In this document: positions 31,505 through 42,777 of the stretch, one piece after another
Position numbering within the stretch: the stretch's first letter is position 1
Layout of the letters: each line of letters starts with the position of its first letter
Assembly: GCA_020002185.1 (NCBI GenBank)
Contig: CM034544.1
Location: forward strand, 37,415,862 to 37,479,861
Length of the DNA stretch: 64,000 nucleotides
Source: Paraescarpia echinospica
Lineage: Eukaryota > Annelida > Polychaeta > Sabellida > Siboglinidae
Reading direction: 5' to 3'
The notes under the pieces: generated by a model
The model's input: the letters and a program-made list of their open reading frames with translations, nothing else
Told to the model about the DNA's origin: nothing
Databases searched by the model: none
Position numbers and translations under genes: made by a program

Positions 31505-31507
31505 TTG

Positions 31508-32281
31508 ATGCAGTACGCGAAGAAGATGGCGTTGGTCGATCCACGATTGGTGGAAAGCCTTCTGCCACGTGGCGATCAGTCGTCGAGCACGCCTCGATTA
31601 CGTGTGCTGAGTAGCCTTGACAGCGACATGAAGGACATTCTAGAACGTTCGGATTGATCGGAACGCGAAAAGGTAGCGTCGTACAATCAACTGCTGAGTC
31701 GGTACAATACGATAGAGGCGGCACGAGCGGCGCAACCGGTACGCGTGTCGGTGGTCAACAGCGGCGGCGAGACACCCGCGGTGCCGGCGGCGGCGGCGGC
31801 GGCGGCGATGGCGCCACCATCGTCGGAGGTGATAGAGCGCGAAATCATAGCCAGTATGCCGAAAATGTTGAAAGGGAAGACGGGACTGCTTATCGATTAA
31901 ATGAAAGCCGATCCGTTGTGTCGATGGAACGATCGCGGTGAATTCGTGTACGACGGTAAAACAATCGCGGGGAGTAATATGGTTGATCTAGTAAACGATC
32001 TCATGCGAACGAGATCGAAGACGACGGCGCCCGTAGGATGGTGGGAGTTCGGATTGCACATGAAGGATATGAATATCCCTATGGAATTCGTAGGCAACCT
32101 GCGCTATCGATCATATATGGAGCGACGACAGAAGCACCTACTAGAAGAGGCGATGATGATGCCGACGACGTCTAGTTCATCAGCGCCGTCGGAGTGGAGA
32201 CGTCGTCGGATGCGAGGCGAACCTAAACGCAGACAACGATCCTCTTCGTTGGACGTCACGGCGTGGGATACTTTGTCGTGA
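31508..32281 (+). pseudogene. VDPR conserved Polinton protein with two stops, element 2
   Basis: 257 codons in a single frame from ATG 31508, homologous to residues 80-327 of the element 1 protein at 10285-11268: MALVDPRLVE, LDSDMKDILERS, an Ala-rich linker, WNDRGEFVYDGK, SNMVDLVNDLM and PVGWWEFGLHMKDMN. TGA at 31655-31657 and TAA at 31898-31900 interrupt it. The zinc finger at the front of the element 1 version is absent here. The function is unknown. Confidence 0.7.
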
Positions 32282-32472
32282 TGCCGTCACGACGCGCGAT
32301 CATCGTCGTCGGCTTCACCATCGCGCTTATCGCACTCTATACGTGTATAATAATCATCGTATCATCATCATCGTCGTCGTCGTCGTCATGGTGTCCGGGT
32401 GGAGTCGTCGTCGTCGTCCAAAACGAAAGCCTCGACAGCAACGAAACGACGTCGACGACGACGACGAGCTGA
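32281..32472 (+). CDS. Possible small membrane ORF overlapping the integrase
   Basis: 63 codons starting at an ATG that overlaps the VDPR stop codon (TGATG), the same coupling seen between capsid and protease genes of element 1. It has one hydrophobic span (IIVVGFTIALIALYTCIIII) followed by a serine run made by TCG/TCA repeats and a Thr/Ser tail. It overlaps the integrase start in another frame. It may be chance, because the repeat tract is low complexity. Confidence 0.3.
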   Translation: MPSRRAIIVVGFTIALIALYTCIIIIVSSSSSSSSSWCPGGVVVVVQNESLDSNETTSTTTTS

Positions 32473-33518
32473 ATAACGTGTACTTCGATCCGAAACGGGT
32501 GGGGAGTTACGGAGGCGTCGACGCGTTGCACCGGGCGTCGAAGCTCCGACGTCCGGCCGTCGAGAGGTGGCTAGCGTCGCAGGACGCCTATACCCTACAC
32601 AAACCGGTTAGACGTCATTTCAAACGACGTCGCGTCATCGTGGGCGGTCGAAACCAACAGTGGCAAGCCGATCTGGTCGACTTGACTAGACTGAAAACTC
32701 ACAACGACGGTATAACATTCCTGTTGACGGTGATAGATGTGTTTTCGAAGTGGGCGTGGTGCGTTCCGTTGAAGAGTAAGTCCGGTCCGTCGCTCGTCGC
32801 GGCCTTCGAGCGCCTGCTGAGCGATGAGACGCCGAACACGCTGCAGACCGATAAGGGGAGCGAGTTTTTGAACCGACCCCTGCAAACGTTGCTAAAGAGT
32901 CGCGGCGTTCATCATTTCGTGATGCATAACTAGGAGACTAAAGCGAGCGTCGTGGAACGGTTTAATCGAACTTTGAAGACGCGTATGTGGCGCTATTTTA
33001 CGAAACACGAAACGCTGCGCTACGTAGAGGCGTTACCGGATTTCGTGCGATCGTACAACAACGCCTACCACCGAAGCATCGGTAGGACGCCGGCGAGTGT
33101 CGACGCGACGAATCAGGAGGCCGTATGGCAACGACTGTACGCTGGCGACGATCAACGACGACGACGAAAACCGAAACTACGCGTGGGAGATCGCGTACGT
33201 ATCAGCAAGACGAGGGGTCAATTCAAAAAAGGATACATGGCTAACTGGAGCGAGGAGCTGTTCACCGTCGTAGAGGTGCACCCGTCAAAACCGCCCGTTT
33301 ATCGCCTGAAGGACGACGCCGAGACGCCGATAGAGGGCACCTTCTACGAACCGGAACTACAAAGCGTAGTCGTTCCGAAAGACAAACTATATCGCGTGGA
33401 GGCGGTTCTACAGCGTCGTCGGCGTCGTGGCGGCGGTTCGGAGGCGCTCGCAAAATGGAGCGGATATCCGGCCTCATTCAACAGCTGGATCGACGCCGAG
33501 TCGCTCGTGGACCTATAG
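32388..33518 (+). pseudogene. DDE integrase with C-terminal chromodomain, one stop, element 2
   Basis: 376 codons from ATG 32388. The retroviral-type catalytic residues are visible: first Asp in WQADLVDL, second Asp in LQTDKGSEF, and Glu in VVERFNRTLK. A C-terminal chromodomain-like part reads YRVEAVL...AKWSGYPASFNSWID and would guide insertion to particular chromatin. One TAG at 32931-32933 lies just before the catalytic Glu region, so the protein is truncated as it stands. This is the Polinton c-integrase, which joins element ends to target DNA and makes the 6-bp duplication seen at the borders. Confidence 0.9.
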
Positions 33519-34337
33519 TAGCGGCGGTGGCGATGAATCGTTGGATGCGTCACACCGGCTGCTGGCGACTGCACGAGGCGGGAATATGCAACGGATCTTC
33601 GTTCTTACCGTATAAAGGTCCCTGCTCCATCGACAGCGCGCAGTGGCGCGACGATGTGCGACGACGACGAAACTACCTCGAGTGGCGATCGTCGAGGAAT
33701 GAACGCCGACGCTGAGCGATCATCCGTCGACGAGCACGACGACGCGGACTCCATCGAAGCTACAACCACTGCCGAACCCGTTCCATGGCGAATCTGCGGC
33801 AACGAATGCCCTAAGGCCGAAATCGTGTTCCTCTGTCAGGTCGCCGGAACTACAACGCGTAGTCGTTCCGAAAGACAAACTATATCGCGTGGAGGCGGTT
33901 CTACAGCGTCGTCGGCGTCGTGGCGGCGGTTCGGAGGCGCTCGCAAAATGGAGCGGATATCCGGCCTCATTCAACAGCTGGATCGACGCCGAGTCGCTCG
34001 TGGACCTATAGTAGCGGCGGTGGCGATGAATCGTTGGATGCGTCACACCGGCTGCTGGCGACTGCACAATGCGGCAATATGCAACGGATCTTCGTTCTTA
34101 CCGTATAAAGGTCCCTGCTCCATCGACAGCGCGCAGTGGCGCGACGATGTGCGACGACGACGAAACTACCTCGAGTGGCGATCGTCGAGGAATGAACGCC
34201 GACGCTGAGCGATCATCCGTCGACGAGCACGACGACGCGGACTCCATCGAAGCTACAACCACTGCCGAACCCGTTCCATGGCGAATCTGCGGCAACGAAT
34301 GTCCTAAGGCCGAAATCGTGTTCCTCTGTCAGGTCGC
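33352..34337. repeat. 493-bp tandem duplication of integrase end and membrane-gene start
   Basis: 33352-33844 and 33845-34337 are almost identical (offset 493). Each contains the chromodomain end of the integrase and the first part of the membrane protein gene. The first copy's membrane-gene part (33654-33840) is fused to integrase sequence and is non-functional; only the second copy continues into the full membrane protein. Confidence 0.9.
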
Positions 34338-34509
34338 CGTCCTGTACTTCATCATCGCCGTTAGTATATACAATCTGACGAAAGGTCAAGGTGACTCCAA
34401 CCTGTGGACGGCGCTGTTGAGCAGCTCTCTCGGTTACCTGCTCCCGAGTCCGTCTATGAGTGTCGGTGGCGGCGAACGTCGACGACAACACGATTGCGGT
34501 CTCGTCTGA
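34147..34509 (+). CDS. Single-span membrane protein, element 2
   Basis: 120 residues from ATG 34147, intact. An acidic N-terminus (MCDDDETTSSGD, DEHDDADS), then ICGNECPKAEIVFLCQ, a hydrophobic span (VAVLYFIIAVSIYNL) and the conserved NLWTALLSSSLGYLLPSPSM. Homologous to the partial gene at 15374-15595. The last codons overlap the start region of the minor capsid gene in another frame, as in element 1. Function unknown; likely membrane or virion associated by the span. Confidence 0.65.
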   Translation: MCDDDETTSSGDRRGMNADAERSSVDEHDDADSIEATTTAEPVPWRICGNECPKAEIVFLCQVAVLYFIIAVSIYNLTKGQGDSNLWTALLSSSLGYLLPSPSMSVGGGERRRQHDCGLV

Positions 34510-35371
34510 CTTTTACCTGACGCTGCCGAGCAACGCGTCTATGAAACGTCACCCCGAAAATACGTTGACGCATTACGTCACGACGTTGCCGCGACGTTTC
34601 GACCTGTCGGGGGTGTGGGAATGCGGCGCGGTGTCGGTACAGTATCCGCACACGTGGTACAACGTGAGAAAGCAGGACGCCTACTTCTATCTGATTTGCG
34701 CGGCGGGCGAACCGGGTGTTTACACGCAGATAGACAAAGACGGCTCGACCGTGCTGATATATCGTCAGACGACGATTCCTCACGGTTTCTACAACAACGT
34801 TTATATGTTGTTGAACAGGATCAACGAGGCGCTAGATAAATTATCCACCAGGAAGGTCAAGGCCGTGCTAGAATACTGCGCCGTCTCTAACCGATTTACG
34901 CTACGTATGTCGGCGGGTGTCGAATTTATCATACCTCATTCGAGCCGTCTGAGGCACGTGCTAGGTTTCCATAGCAACACGATCATGAGTTCGTCCGCGT
35001 ACGGTCCCGCGCCGGCGGTGAGACCCGTCATCAGCACCTCGCCAGCCGCGTACACGTTCGAGTACGAAGGTCGCAATACGGTGACCATGTCGGCGGGCAT
35101 CGAGAGCCTGTACGTGTACACGGATCTCGTGGAACCGCGCGTCGTCAGTGACGTGTACGCGCCGCTCCTTCGAAACATCGCCGTCCGCGGTGAGAACGGT
35201 GACGTTATTTCGGAAACGTTCAATCGCGTGCAATACGTGAAGCTGCTGCGGAATCAATTCGACGAGATCGAAGTCGATATAAGAGACGATCACGGCCAAC
35301 CGATACCATTCGAGCAGGGTAAGGTGGTGACGACGCTTCACTTCAGACGCTGTAAATCGAAATTGTTTTAA
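34499..35371 (+). pseudogene. Minor capsid (penton-like) protein without ATG, element 2
   Basis: The open frame is intact from SSDFYLTLPSNASM to HFRRCKSKLF (about 290 residues), but the position where both element 1 copies have ATG is GTC here, and upstream the frame offers no ATG. The protein is a Polinton minor capsid protein (single jelly-roll). Its middle part matches copy A of element 1, not copy B. The loss of the start suggests it is no longer translated normally. Confidence 0.8.
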
Positions 35372-35372
35372 C

Positions 35373-35820
35373 ATGTCGCCGTCGAAGAACCCGTACGTGG
35401 ACTACTACGTTCGTCAGGTCGGCGGACAGCTGCCGGTCTTCGTCGGTGCTCGGGGTCAACGAGGTCACGGTCTGGGTAATCTCTTCGGGAGTCTGTTTCG
35501 AAGCGCCATGCCGCTTATCAAGAGAGGCGCGTTGGCGTTGGGAAAACGCGCGCTCAACACCGGCATGCACGTGGCGCGCGACGTCGTCGCCGGCGGCAAT
35601 CTGAAACAGTCGATAAAAAGGGGCGCGAAGGAGGCCGGCGCCGATCATCTCGACGGCCTATTGAATTCGCAGGCACCGTCAAAGAAGAAGCACAAGAAGA
35701 CGAAGAAACAAACGCAGCAGCAGCAGCGTCGCCCCCGCGGAGAGCGAGAGAGCGCGCCTAGCGGCGACTGCCGTCAGTAGGCGGAAGAGAGCGCGTCGAC
35801 CGGACATATTCGACGAGTAA
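35373..35820 (+). pseudogene. Small basic virion-like protein, frameshifted near its end, element 2
   Basis: Starts one base after the minor capsid stop. It reads MSPSKNPYVDYYVRQ, FVGARGQRGHGLGNLFGS, PLIKRGALALGKRAL, as in element 1. Near 35740 the frame shifts: the current frame stops at 35780, while the next frame carries the expected basic tail ending in DIFDE just before the capsid start at 35826. The protein is therefore altered only in the last 20-30 residues and may still work. Confidence 0.6.
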
Positions 35821-36492
35821 CGACGATGGCGTTCGTGAACGGCTCGACGGACCCGTTCAGCGGGCCGGTGACGAGCATCGAGAGCGGTCAGTGGACCGTC
35901 TACCAGCCGCTGACGACTCTCGACGCCGGCGATCCTATCGAGTTCCCGGGTTCGGGCTATACGGACCTTCGAGTGTACGTTCGCTTCACAGTGATGCGGG
36001 GGGTCGGTACCGATCTGGTGGCCGCCGCCGCCGCCGCGGTCAACAATTTCCTGCATACGATATTCAGTCAACTCGACGTGTCGCTGAACAACACCCTCGT
36101 GTCGCCGTCGACCAATACGGAGCGGCATAAAGAGAGCGCGACTAGCGCTGACGGCCGTCAGTAGGCGGAACAGAGCGCGTCGAACGGACATATTCGACGA
36201 TGGCGTTCGTGAACGGTTCGACGTGCGAGGGCGTGAAGGCCGAACTGGAGCTGTTCAGCGGACCGGTGACGCAGACGAGTATCGAGAGCAGTCAGTGGAC
36301 CGACTACCAGCCGCTGACGACTCTCGACGCCGGCGGCCCTATCGATTTCCTCATCCCGGGTTCGGGCGAAGACTATACGGACCTGGCGAGCGTTCAATTG
36401 TACGTGGGCTTCAAAGTGACGCGGGGGGACGATACCGATCTGGCGGCCGCCACCGCGGTGGCGCCGGTCAACAATTTCCTGCATTCGATGAT
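35745..36492. repeat. Tandem duplication of capsid gene start
   Basis: The end of the small basic gene and the first part of the major capsid gene are repeated with an offset of about 374 bp (starts at 35826 and 36200). The first copy has an internal deletion and its frame ends at 36164 after 112 codons, giving a truncated capsid fragment. The duplication joins at AGAGAGCGCG-type sequence. Confidence 0.8.
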
Positions 36493-37502
36493 CAGTCAAA
36501 TCGACGTTTCGCTGAACAACACCCTCGTGACGCCGTCGACCAATACGTACGCGTACCGCGCCTACCTCGAGACGCTGCTGAGTTACGGTAGCGACGCGAA
36601 ACGTTCGCATCTCACGGGTTCGTTGTGGTACAAAGACACCGCCGGACGGATGGACACGCTCGGCAACGCCAACGTCGGGTTCGAGGCGCGGCGCGTCATG
36701 ACGGCCGATAGCAACGAGGTGGAGATGAATGGACGCGTGCACGTCGACGCGTTTATGCTAAACAGACACATACCGAACGGCGTCGATACGAAAGTGCGCA
36801 TATAGTGCGCTCGAAGGACGCCTTCGCGCTCATGGGCGCGAAGCCGTACCGGGGTGGCGCGTCGTGCTGCAGGCGATTCGACTGCACGTGCGAAAAGTGA
36901 AGTTGAATCCGGCTATCCAGATGGGACATATCAAAGCGTGGGGGTTGGGAACGGCTAAGTTTCCGATGCGCCGCGTCGACTGCAAATCGTTCTCGATAAC
37001 GGCGGGTACGCTATCGCACACGCACGAGAACCTGTACATGGGTACGATTCCGAAACGCCTCTTCCTGATGATGATCGATAACGTCGCCTACAACGGCGAC
37101 TACACTAGAAATCCGTTCGACGCGCGTCACAACAACATAAACTTCCTCACGCTCGTCGTCGACGGACGTCAGGTGCCGAGCAAGCCGCTGCAGCCGGACT
37201 TCCCGCACAACCGGTACGTGCGGAGCTACGTGAATCTCTTCGAGGCGAACGGAAAGGCGTACGAGGACGAGGGGAATGACGTATCGCGCACGGACTTCGG
37301 CGCCGGCTACACCATCTTCGGTTTCGACCTGACCCCCGACTGATGCGACGGCGATCATTTCAACGTCGTGCGTCAGGGGAGCGTGGGCGTCGAAATGCAC
37401 TTCGGCACGCCGCTACCTCTTCCGGTGAACGTCGTCGTGTACGCGGAATTCGAGACGGTGATGAAGATCGACAGGAACCGGAACGTCGTGTACGACTGGT
37501 AA
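36200..37502 (+). pseudogene. Polinton major capsid protein, broken, element 2
   Basis: Homologous over its whole length to the intact gene at 11906-13210: MAFVNGSTCEGVKAELELF at the start, LIPGSGEDYTDLASVQL, and the end RNRNVVYDW. Frameshifts near 36800 and 36855, and a TGA at 37341-37343, interrupt it. The gene would have encoded the double jelly-roll shell protein. It ends two bases before the protease start. Confidence 0.9.
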
Positions 37503-37504
37503 CT

Positions 37505-37962
37505 ATGGATACGTTTCAACTGATGCGTCGTCTGGAACGCGATACGTACGCTAAACGTATCGTCGTCGGCGTCCTGCCTAAAGACGCGCTACTTACCACC
37601 GCCACCGCCGCCACCTACCCGACGGCCTTCGTGTGCAACACCGACGACGGCGGCGAACCGGGACAGCACTGGGTGGCCGTCTATGTGGACGCCGACCGAC
37701 GAGGCGAGTACTTCGATTCGTACGGTCTGCCGCAGCTGCACGTCGACTTCCGCGCGTTCCTGCGCCGTCACTGTGGCGACGCGTGGACGTACAACGACAA
37801 GCGGCTGCAGAGAGTCATCTCTAACGTGTGCGGATAATATTGCGTCGCCTACCTTCTCCTCCGATGTCGCGGTATGCCGTTGACGACGTTCCAGAGCATA
37901 TTCGGCACAAATCGGGTGACCAATGACTGTCTCGTATACGATTTATTAAAACCTCATCATTA
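37505..37962 (+). pseudogene. Adenain-like protease with a stop, element 2
   Basis: Same family as 11454-11906: EPGQHW holds His, YFDSYG holds Asp, and NVCG precedes a TAA at 37835-37837 that falls just before the catalytic Cys (YCVAYLLL follows in the same frame). The product as it stands would lack the catalytic Cys. Confidence 0.85.
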
Positions 37963-37995
37963 ATTTCACCGCCGCTTTTACGTGTATAGTAGTAT

Positions 37996-38041
37996 AAATA
38001 AAAAACAAACAAATGATGATGTACATGTTGGTGTTTATTAT
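37996..38041. terminator. Convergent polyadenylation signals, element 2
   Basis: AATAAA at 37996-38001 for the + strand capsid/protease group. TTTATT near 38036-38041 is AATAAA on the minus strand for PolB. This mirrors the convergent arrangement in element 1. Confidence 0.5.
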
Positions 38042-38145
38042 TACCCTATCTATACATACATACATACGTCCAGAAACTACCCCTAGGGGGGAGGTGGGGG
38101 TTAGGTTAGTAGTAGACGAGTTAGACGAGAGTTGTTGTTTACGAG

Positions 38146-41100
38146 TTAGACGAGTATCGGCGCCGTGGTGACGCCGTCGTCGAGCACGCAATGTTTAGCG
38201 TAGAAGTAGCTCAACGCCGCGCGCTCTTGAACGTACGTCAACACGGACGAGTCTTTCACTTGGAAACCGCGGTTCCAGCCGACGCCGTTGCGACGATCGC
38301 GCAATACGGCGAGGAAGGTGAGCTGGTCGATGTTGTCGTTCTGTCGCTTGCTCAGTCCCTTCGTGCTGTACTTCGGACCGGGGGCGCCGCCGAAGCAGTA
38401 GTAGGTCTTGCTGCACAGCGCCACGATTCCGTCGCCGCGCCACTCTTCTTTGAAGAGGCCCGGCGTTCGATGATCGAAAAGGCGTCGGCGCGCGCAGCAG
38501 GCCGGAACCTCCCACGCTAGTCCGGCGACGCGCCGTCGTACGTAGGCGTCCACGTGCGCGTCGCAGCATTCGGCCGGAAACCAGAGCGAACGATTCCGGA
38601 AGTAGTGTTCGCGACGTTCTTTCGGTACGAGCGCGTCGACGTCACGTCCGGCTAGGGCGATGTACGCCGAGTCCGTGTCCATAGCGCAGTACTGCAAGAG
38701 CGGACGGGGAATGTAGGCGTCGACGAAATCGAAATAAAATTCCAGCATTCTCAATTTTGCGTACTGCAATACGAAATAGCCGATATGTATCGGCAGGCCG
38801 TAGACGATTTTGCGCTTATTCAGCGCCACCTCGTACAGCGCATCGTCGACGACGACGTCGAGTTGCCGGAAGCGCCGATTGTTGACGAGCATCGACGCGC
38901 CGACCGGCGTGGCGTACATGATTTCCCGGTGCCGATCGACGCGCGAAATCGTTTTCCCGTAGGAACTGTTGCCGAGAAGTTTATAGGTATCGGCGATGAT
39001 CGATTTGTCGGGATCGATATCGCCCTCGCGTCGCGCCGTCGAGACCGCGTCGCCGAAGCGGCGAAAGCACGCGATCGGTGCGTACTCGACGATCTGGTAG
39101 ACGCGCTCGACGACGAGACCGTGCGCCAGATACCAGCGTAGGAACGGCGTCGCGAGCACGATCGCGGCGCCGAAGTAGCTACCGACGAGCGTCCGTTGAG
39201 GTCGCGTGAGGAGATCGTGCGACTCGGCGTAGTCGCGCATGAACGGGCTGAGATCGTCGCGCGCGATATCGACGTTCTTGAATACGGGCTGCATCTCGGC
39301 GAACTTGTCGCACAGCGCTTCCGGCACGACGATATCGCACTGCACGAGGCCGAACAGAGAGCCGTCGCGCACTGCCTCCAGTATCGTCGAGAGCGTAATG
39401 GCTTTCGGTGATGGTCGCCATCGTGACGCGTCGGGAGGGCGTCTGCGCCGCCGGCGGTCGCACGGTGTGCCACTGGCACTCCCACATTTCGACGACGTCG
39501 TCGACGAAACGGCGCAGGTAGGCGGTCACGGCGATCGCCGCGGCGTACAGCGTCGTCATCGGTTGACCGTTGACGGCGTTCGTCGTCACGTGCGCCTGAC
39601 ACGTCGGGCAGCCGTGAAAATAGCAGCTGTGAAATTGATACGCCGTTCGCGTGGCGGCGCACCAGCCGTCGACTCGGTGCTTTCCGATGCGCTTCTCGCG
39701 TCCGTTCAACTGGTGACGTATACGCGCGCCGGTTTCCGCCTCCACCCACGTCAACCACTCCACGGCCATACGACCGTAGCTGTGCACGCGTTCCACTCGA
39801 AAGGCATTCTCCGCGCGTCGGCGCGTGTACCAGCCCGTCGGCATCTCCTCCATTATTGCCCATAGATAGAGGCGGTTTGCGTCGAAGCCTACTATCGATC
39901 GGCACGGCGCGCCGCCTCGAATCGACGTCACGTCGGCCTCGTGGTGGCGCGCGAAGATGATCGACGGGCCGCCGACGATCTGCGCCTGCAGCAGACGGTG
40001 CAGATCTTTGTTCGGCTCGTTGAAGAGCGAGAAATGGATCGACGTCGGCTGGTCGTTGAACAGGTACAACAACGTCAACCCCGGTACGCTGATGGCGTCC
40101 TTGAACATGTCGATACGTCGGCGCCGATAGAAGGCGAACTGGCGATCGACGGCCTCGAGAAACGGCGCCACGTCACGATTGTTATACCACACAAGTAAAT
40201 CGCGCATCGACGTCATGCCCTCGTCACGCCACGCCGTCGCGCAAATCTCGTACGCCTCCGCCGAGATTCCCTCGCGTTTCAGCTGGCTGTAGAAAGCTTC
40301 GCGCGACGGCAGGGCGGTTTCGTCCAGACGCGTCAACGCGTCGATATGTTCGTACGGAAAGTAGCCCTTCGTTGCGGAGCAACCGTACGCTTTCAGAAAG
40401 CGATCGTAGCTAACGCCGGGCGCGAGGTAATTCGTTATGTCCAGGAACTTCAACGTCGTCGTCGACAGGCACATGTAATTGTTCTGACGTTTAATGGTAA
40501 ACGCCGACGACGTGTGCTGCGCGTCGCCGGTTAAGAGCAGGGGGTTCAAGTACTTTTTGACGACATTGAGGTCGTACTTACCCGAATTGAATCCGAATAC
40601 GGGCATTTGACGAAGGTGCGTCCACAGCCGGTCGGCGAGAGTGGCGTACGGTGACGCGTCGGCGTCGTCGTCGTCGTTGCATTGTCGCCGCCAGTCGGCG
40701 TCGAGAGCGTCGAGCGCCTCGAAGGTCGCGTCGTAGCGGGGACGTAGAATCGCGCACGCCGCCGCGCTCACCGCTTCCAGGTCGTCGATGAGGCGACGCG
40801 CGAGTTCCGTCGAATCGCCGGTCGTGACGTAACACCGCGCCGCTTCGTGACCGGACACGTTCGACGCGACGCTCACGCTGAGCAGTTCGTGTCGCGCGAT
40901 CCAGCGGCATTTGTCGGTATCCGTCGGCAGATCGTTATCGGCAAAATAGCACTCGAAATCGAACGTCGCGCGGTACGGGTAGTAGCGCAGGTCGTCGTCG
41001 CCGACGTCGATGCCTTCGTCGTCGAGCCGCTCGAATACGGATGGAGACGGTCGGTAGACGCCGCCGGGGAACACGTGACGAACGCCACCTTCGCAAGTCG

Positions 41101-42313
41101 CTTCGTGACGTCGTAACTCGCGCGCGTTCCGCCAGAGGGCGTTGCCGCATTTCGCGCACTTGTACGTTTTGGTGTACGCGCGCGGATCGCTTATGTACGA
41201 GAAGTGCGACTCGTACAGGTTGACGTTCAGCGTCGTGGGGTGCGCTTCGCGCGATCGACGGACTAGTTCGGCGACGGCGTTCGTCAGTCGACGATAGACG
41301 ACGACGTTGATGCCGAAAACCGTCTCCACGCGATCCAGTTCGTTCAGGCGCACGCCGTTCGAGGCCGACGTGCGCGCGGCGCGACAATACCGCGCGTGCA
41401 GACGTTTAGCGACTTTCGTTAAACGGTTCGTATCGATGTGGCGGCCACTTTCGCCTCGTCGGTGACCTTGCAGGTGGAGTCCGATGCATCGGAAGAGACA
41501 CAGATGGTCGTCGTAGGGCGTGCCTCGATGATCTTTCGTCAACGACACGATGGCCCTGTTGAGGCGCACGTAGGCGGGAAGCGTCGCCACGCCAACTCAG
41601 CCGATAGGATGATTGATGATGACGTTCACGAAGTAGGTGGCGTTAGTTACGAGCTCGACGATCCACCCCGAGTCGGGGCGCTGCGCGATGGCGTACTGCA
41701 GTACGTCGGTCGTGCGCACGGCGTCGAGGAATCGTTCGAATGAACGGCTATCGGTGACTAGGGCGGGTGTTTCGAGGAGGCGACCGCAACAGTTACACGA
41801 AGAATGAAAATATCGTTACCGACCCGACACCTTGTGGCGTAATACAAAACCATAGCTTACGTTAATTTTAAACGCGTTCTTTTGTTCGCGAAACAGTTCC
41901 CTCAGACGCGGTTCGAGCACTCGCGTACTCGTACAGGCGGTCATACGATAGTTGTAACGCGACTGTACGGCACCGCGCGCTACCGACGTCTCTATGCTAC
42001 GCCGGTGCTCGTCCACGACACGCTGTAGATCGTCGGGTGACGGCGACGGCGCCCTAGCGGCTGCCGCCTCCGCCACCGCTGATTCATTACTAGGAGGTGG
42101 CGACGTCTGACGGCCACACCGCAGCTTCAGATGTCGTAGCATAGCGTGACGCGCGGTGAATATCGCGCCACATTTTGGACAATCTCGACGTTTTACGCAT
42201 AGCGCTTCGTCGCCGCATCTTTTCGAACTCTTTACGTGTCGTTCTAACGTCGACTGTATCGCGAAATAGCGCCCACATTTCGGACATTGCCATCTAGTAG
42301 GTGATGGTGGCAT
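38146..42313 (-). pseudogene. Protein-primed-type DNA polymerase B with N-terminal zinc fingers, broken, element 2
   Basis: Begins at ATG 42313 with two C2H2 fingers (WQCPKCGRYF; RDCPKCGAIF), then FKINVSYGFVLRH, a stretch conserved at the front of Polinton PolB. A further zinc motif (YKCAKCGNALW) precedes the exonuclease motifs (ATFDFECYF; FGFNSGKYDLN). Polymerase motifs follow: GFDANRLYLWA (A), LLGNSSYGKTI (B), AMDTDSAYIAL (C). TAA at 41816-41818 and TGA at 41597-41599 lie in the same frame, and a frameshift near 39405 separates motif A from motifs B and C. It would replicate the element, probably with a terminal protein primer by family knowledge. Confidence 0.9.
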
Positions 42314-42343
42314 TCTCTCTAATGATATTTTTTCGAGCACCGC

Positions 42344-42351
42344 TATTTATA
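42344..42351 (-). promoter_or_regulatory. TATA box before PolB
   Basis: TATAAATA on the minus strand, 31-38 bases before the ATG at 42313. This implies a very short leader if it is used. Confidence 0.4.
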
Positions 42352-42777
42352 ACAGCGACGGTGACGGTGGTGGTGGTGGTAAGTACACCCTAGCGTGTGG
42401 AATGTGGTGGTAACTAGCGGTCATTTTTATCTCTACGGTGGGGAATGTGTTTGCGCTAGCGGTAATTTTTCTAACTAACGGTGGGGAATGTGTTTGCGCC
42501 AGCAGTAATTTTTCTAAATATTGTGGGTAACTCGGAAACGGAAAGTACATTTTCAACGTTTTATTCGGTACTCTTACAACATTCAAACACAGCAGCGTCG
42601 TTGAAGCCTTTGTTTCAATAGCAAGCAAATATTAGCAAAATGTTCTCTATTCTACTAGTGTTCGTTCGTTCATTCCAGTCCGTTCCGGCGTTGCACGTAC
42701 GTGTGCACGGCCGACTCGAGTTGCACGCGATTTATATAATCGCGCCAATTTGTTCCCAACAACCAGTTCGACACAAA
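42347..42777. other. Intergenic between PolB and the RPA-like locus
   Basis: GGTGG-rich short repeats near 42360-42380, two copies of GGTGGGGAATGTGTTTGCGC (42439 and 42480), and TTTATT near 42560 that could be the minus-strand polyadenylation signal for the upstream locus. No gene. Confidence 0.45.

Noticed and set aside
31508..41818. Reassigned stop codons in element 2
   Set aside because: All three stop codons occur inside conserved frames (TGA, TAA and TAG) and frameshifts are present as well, while element 1 uses normal stops. Ordinary decay explains it.
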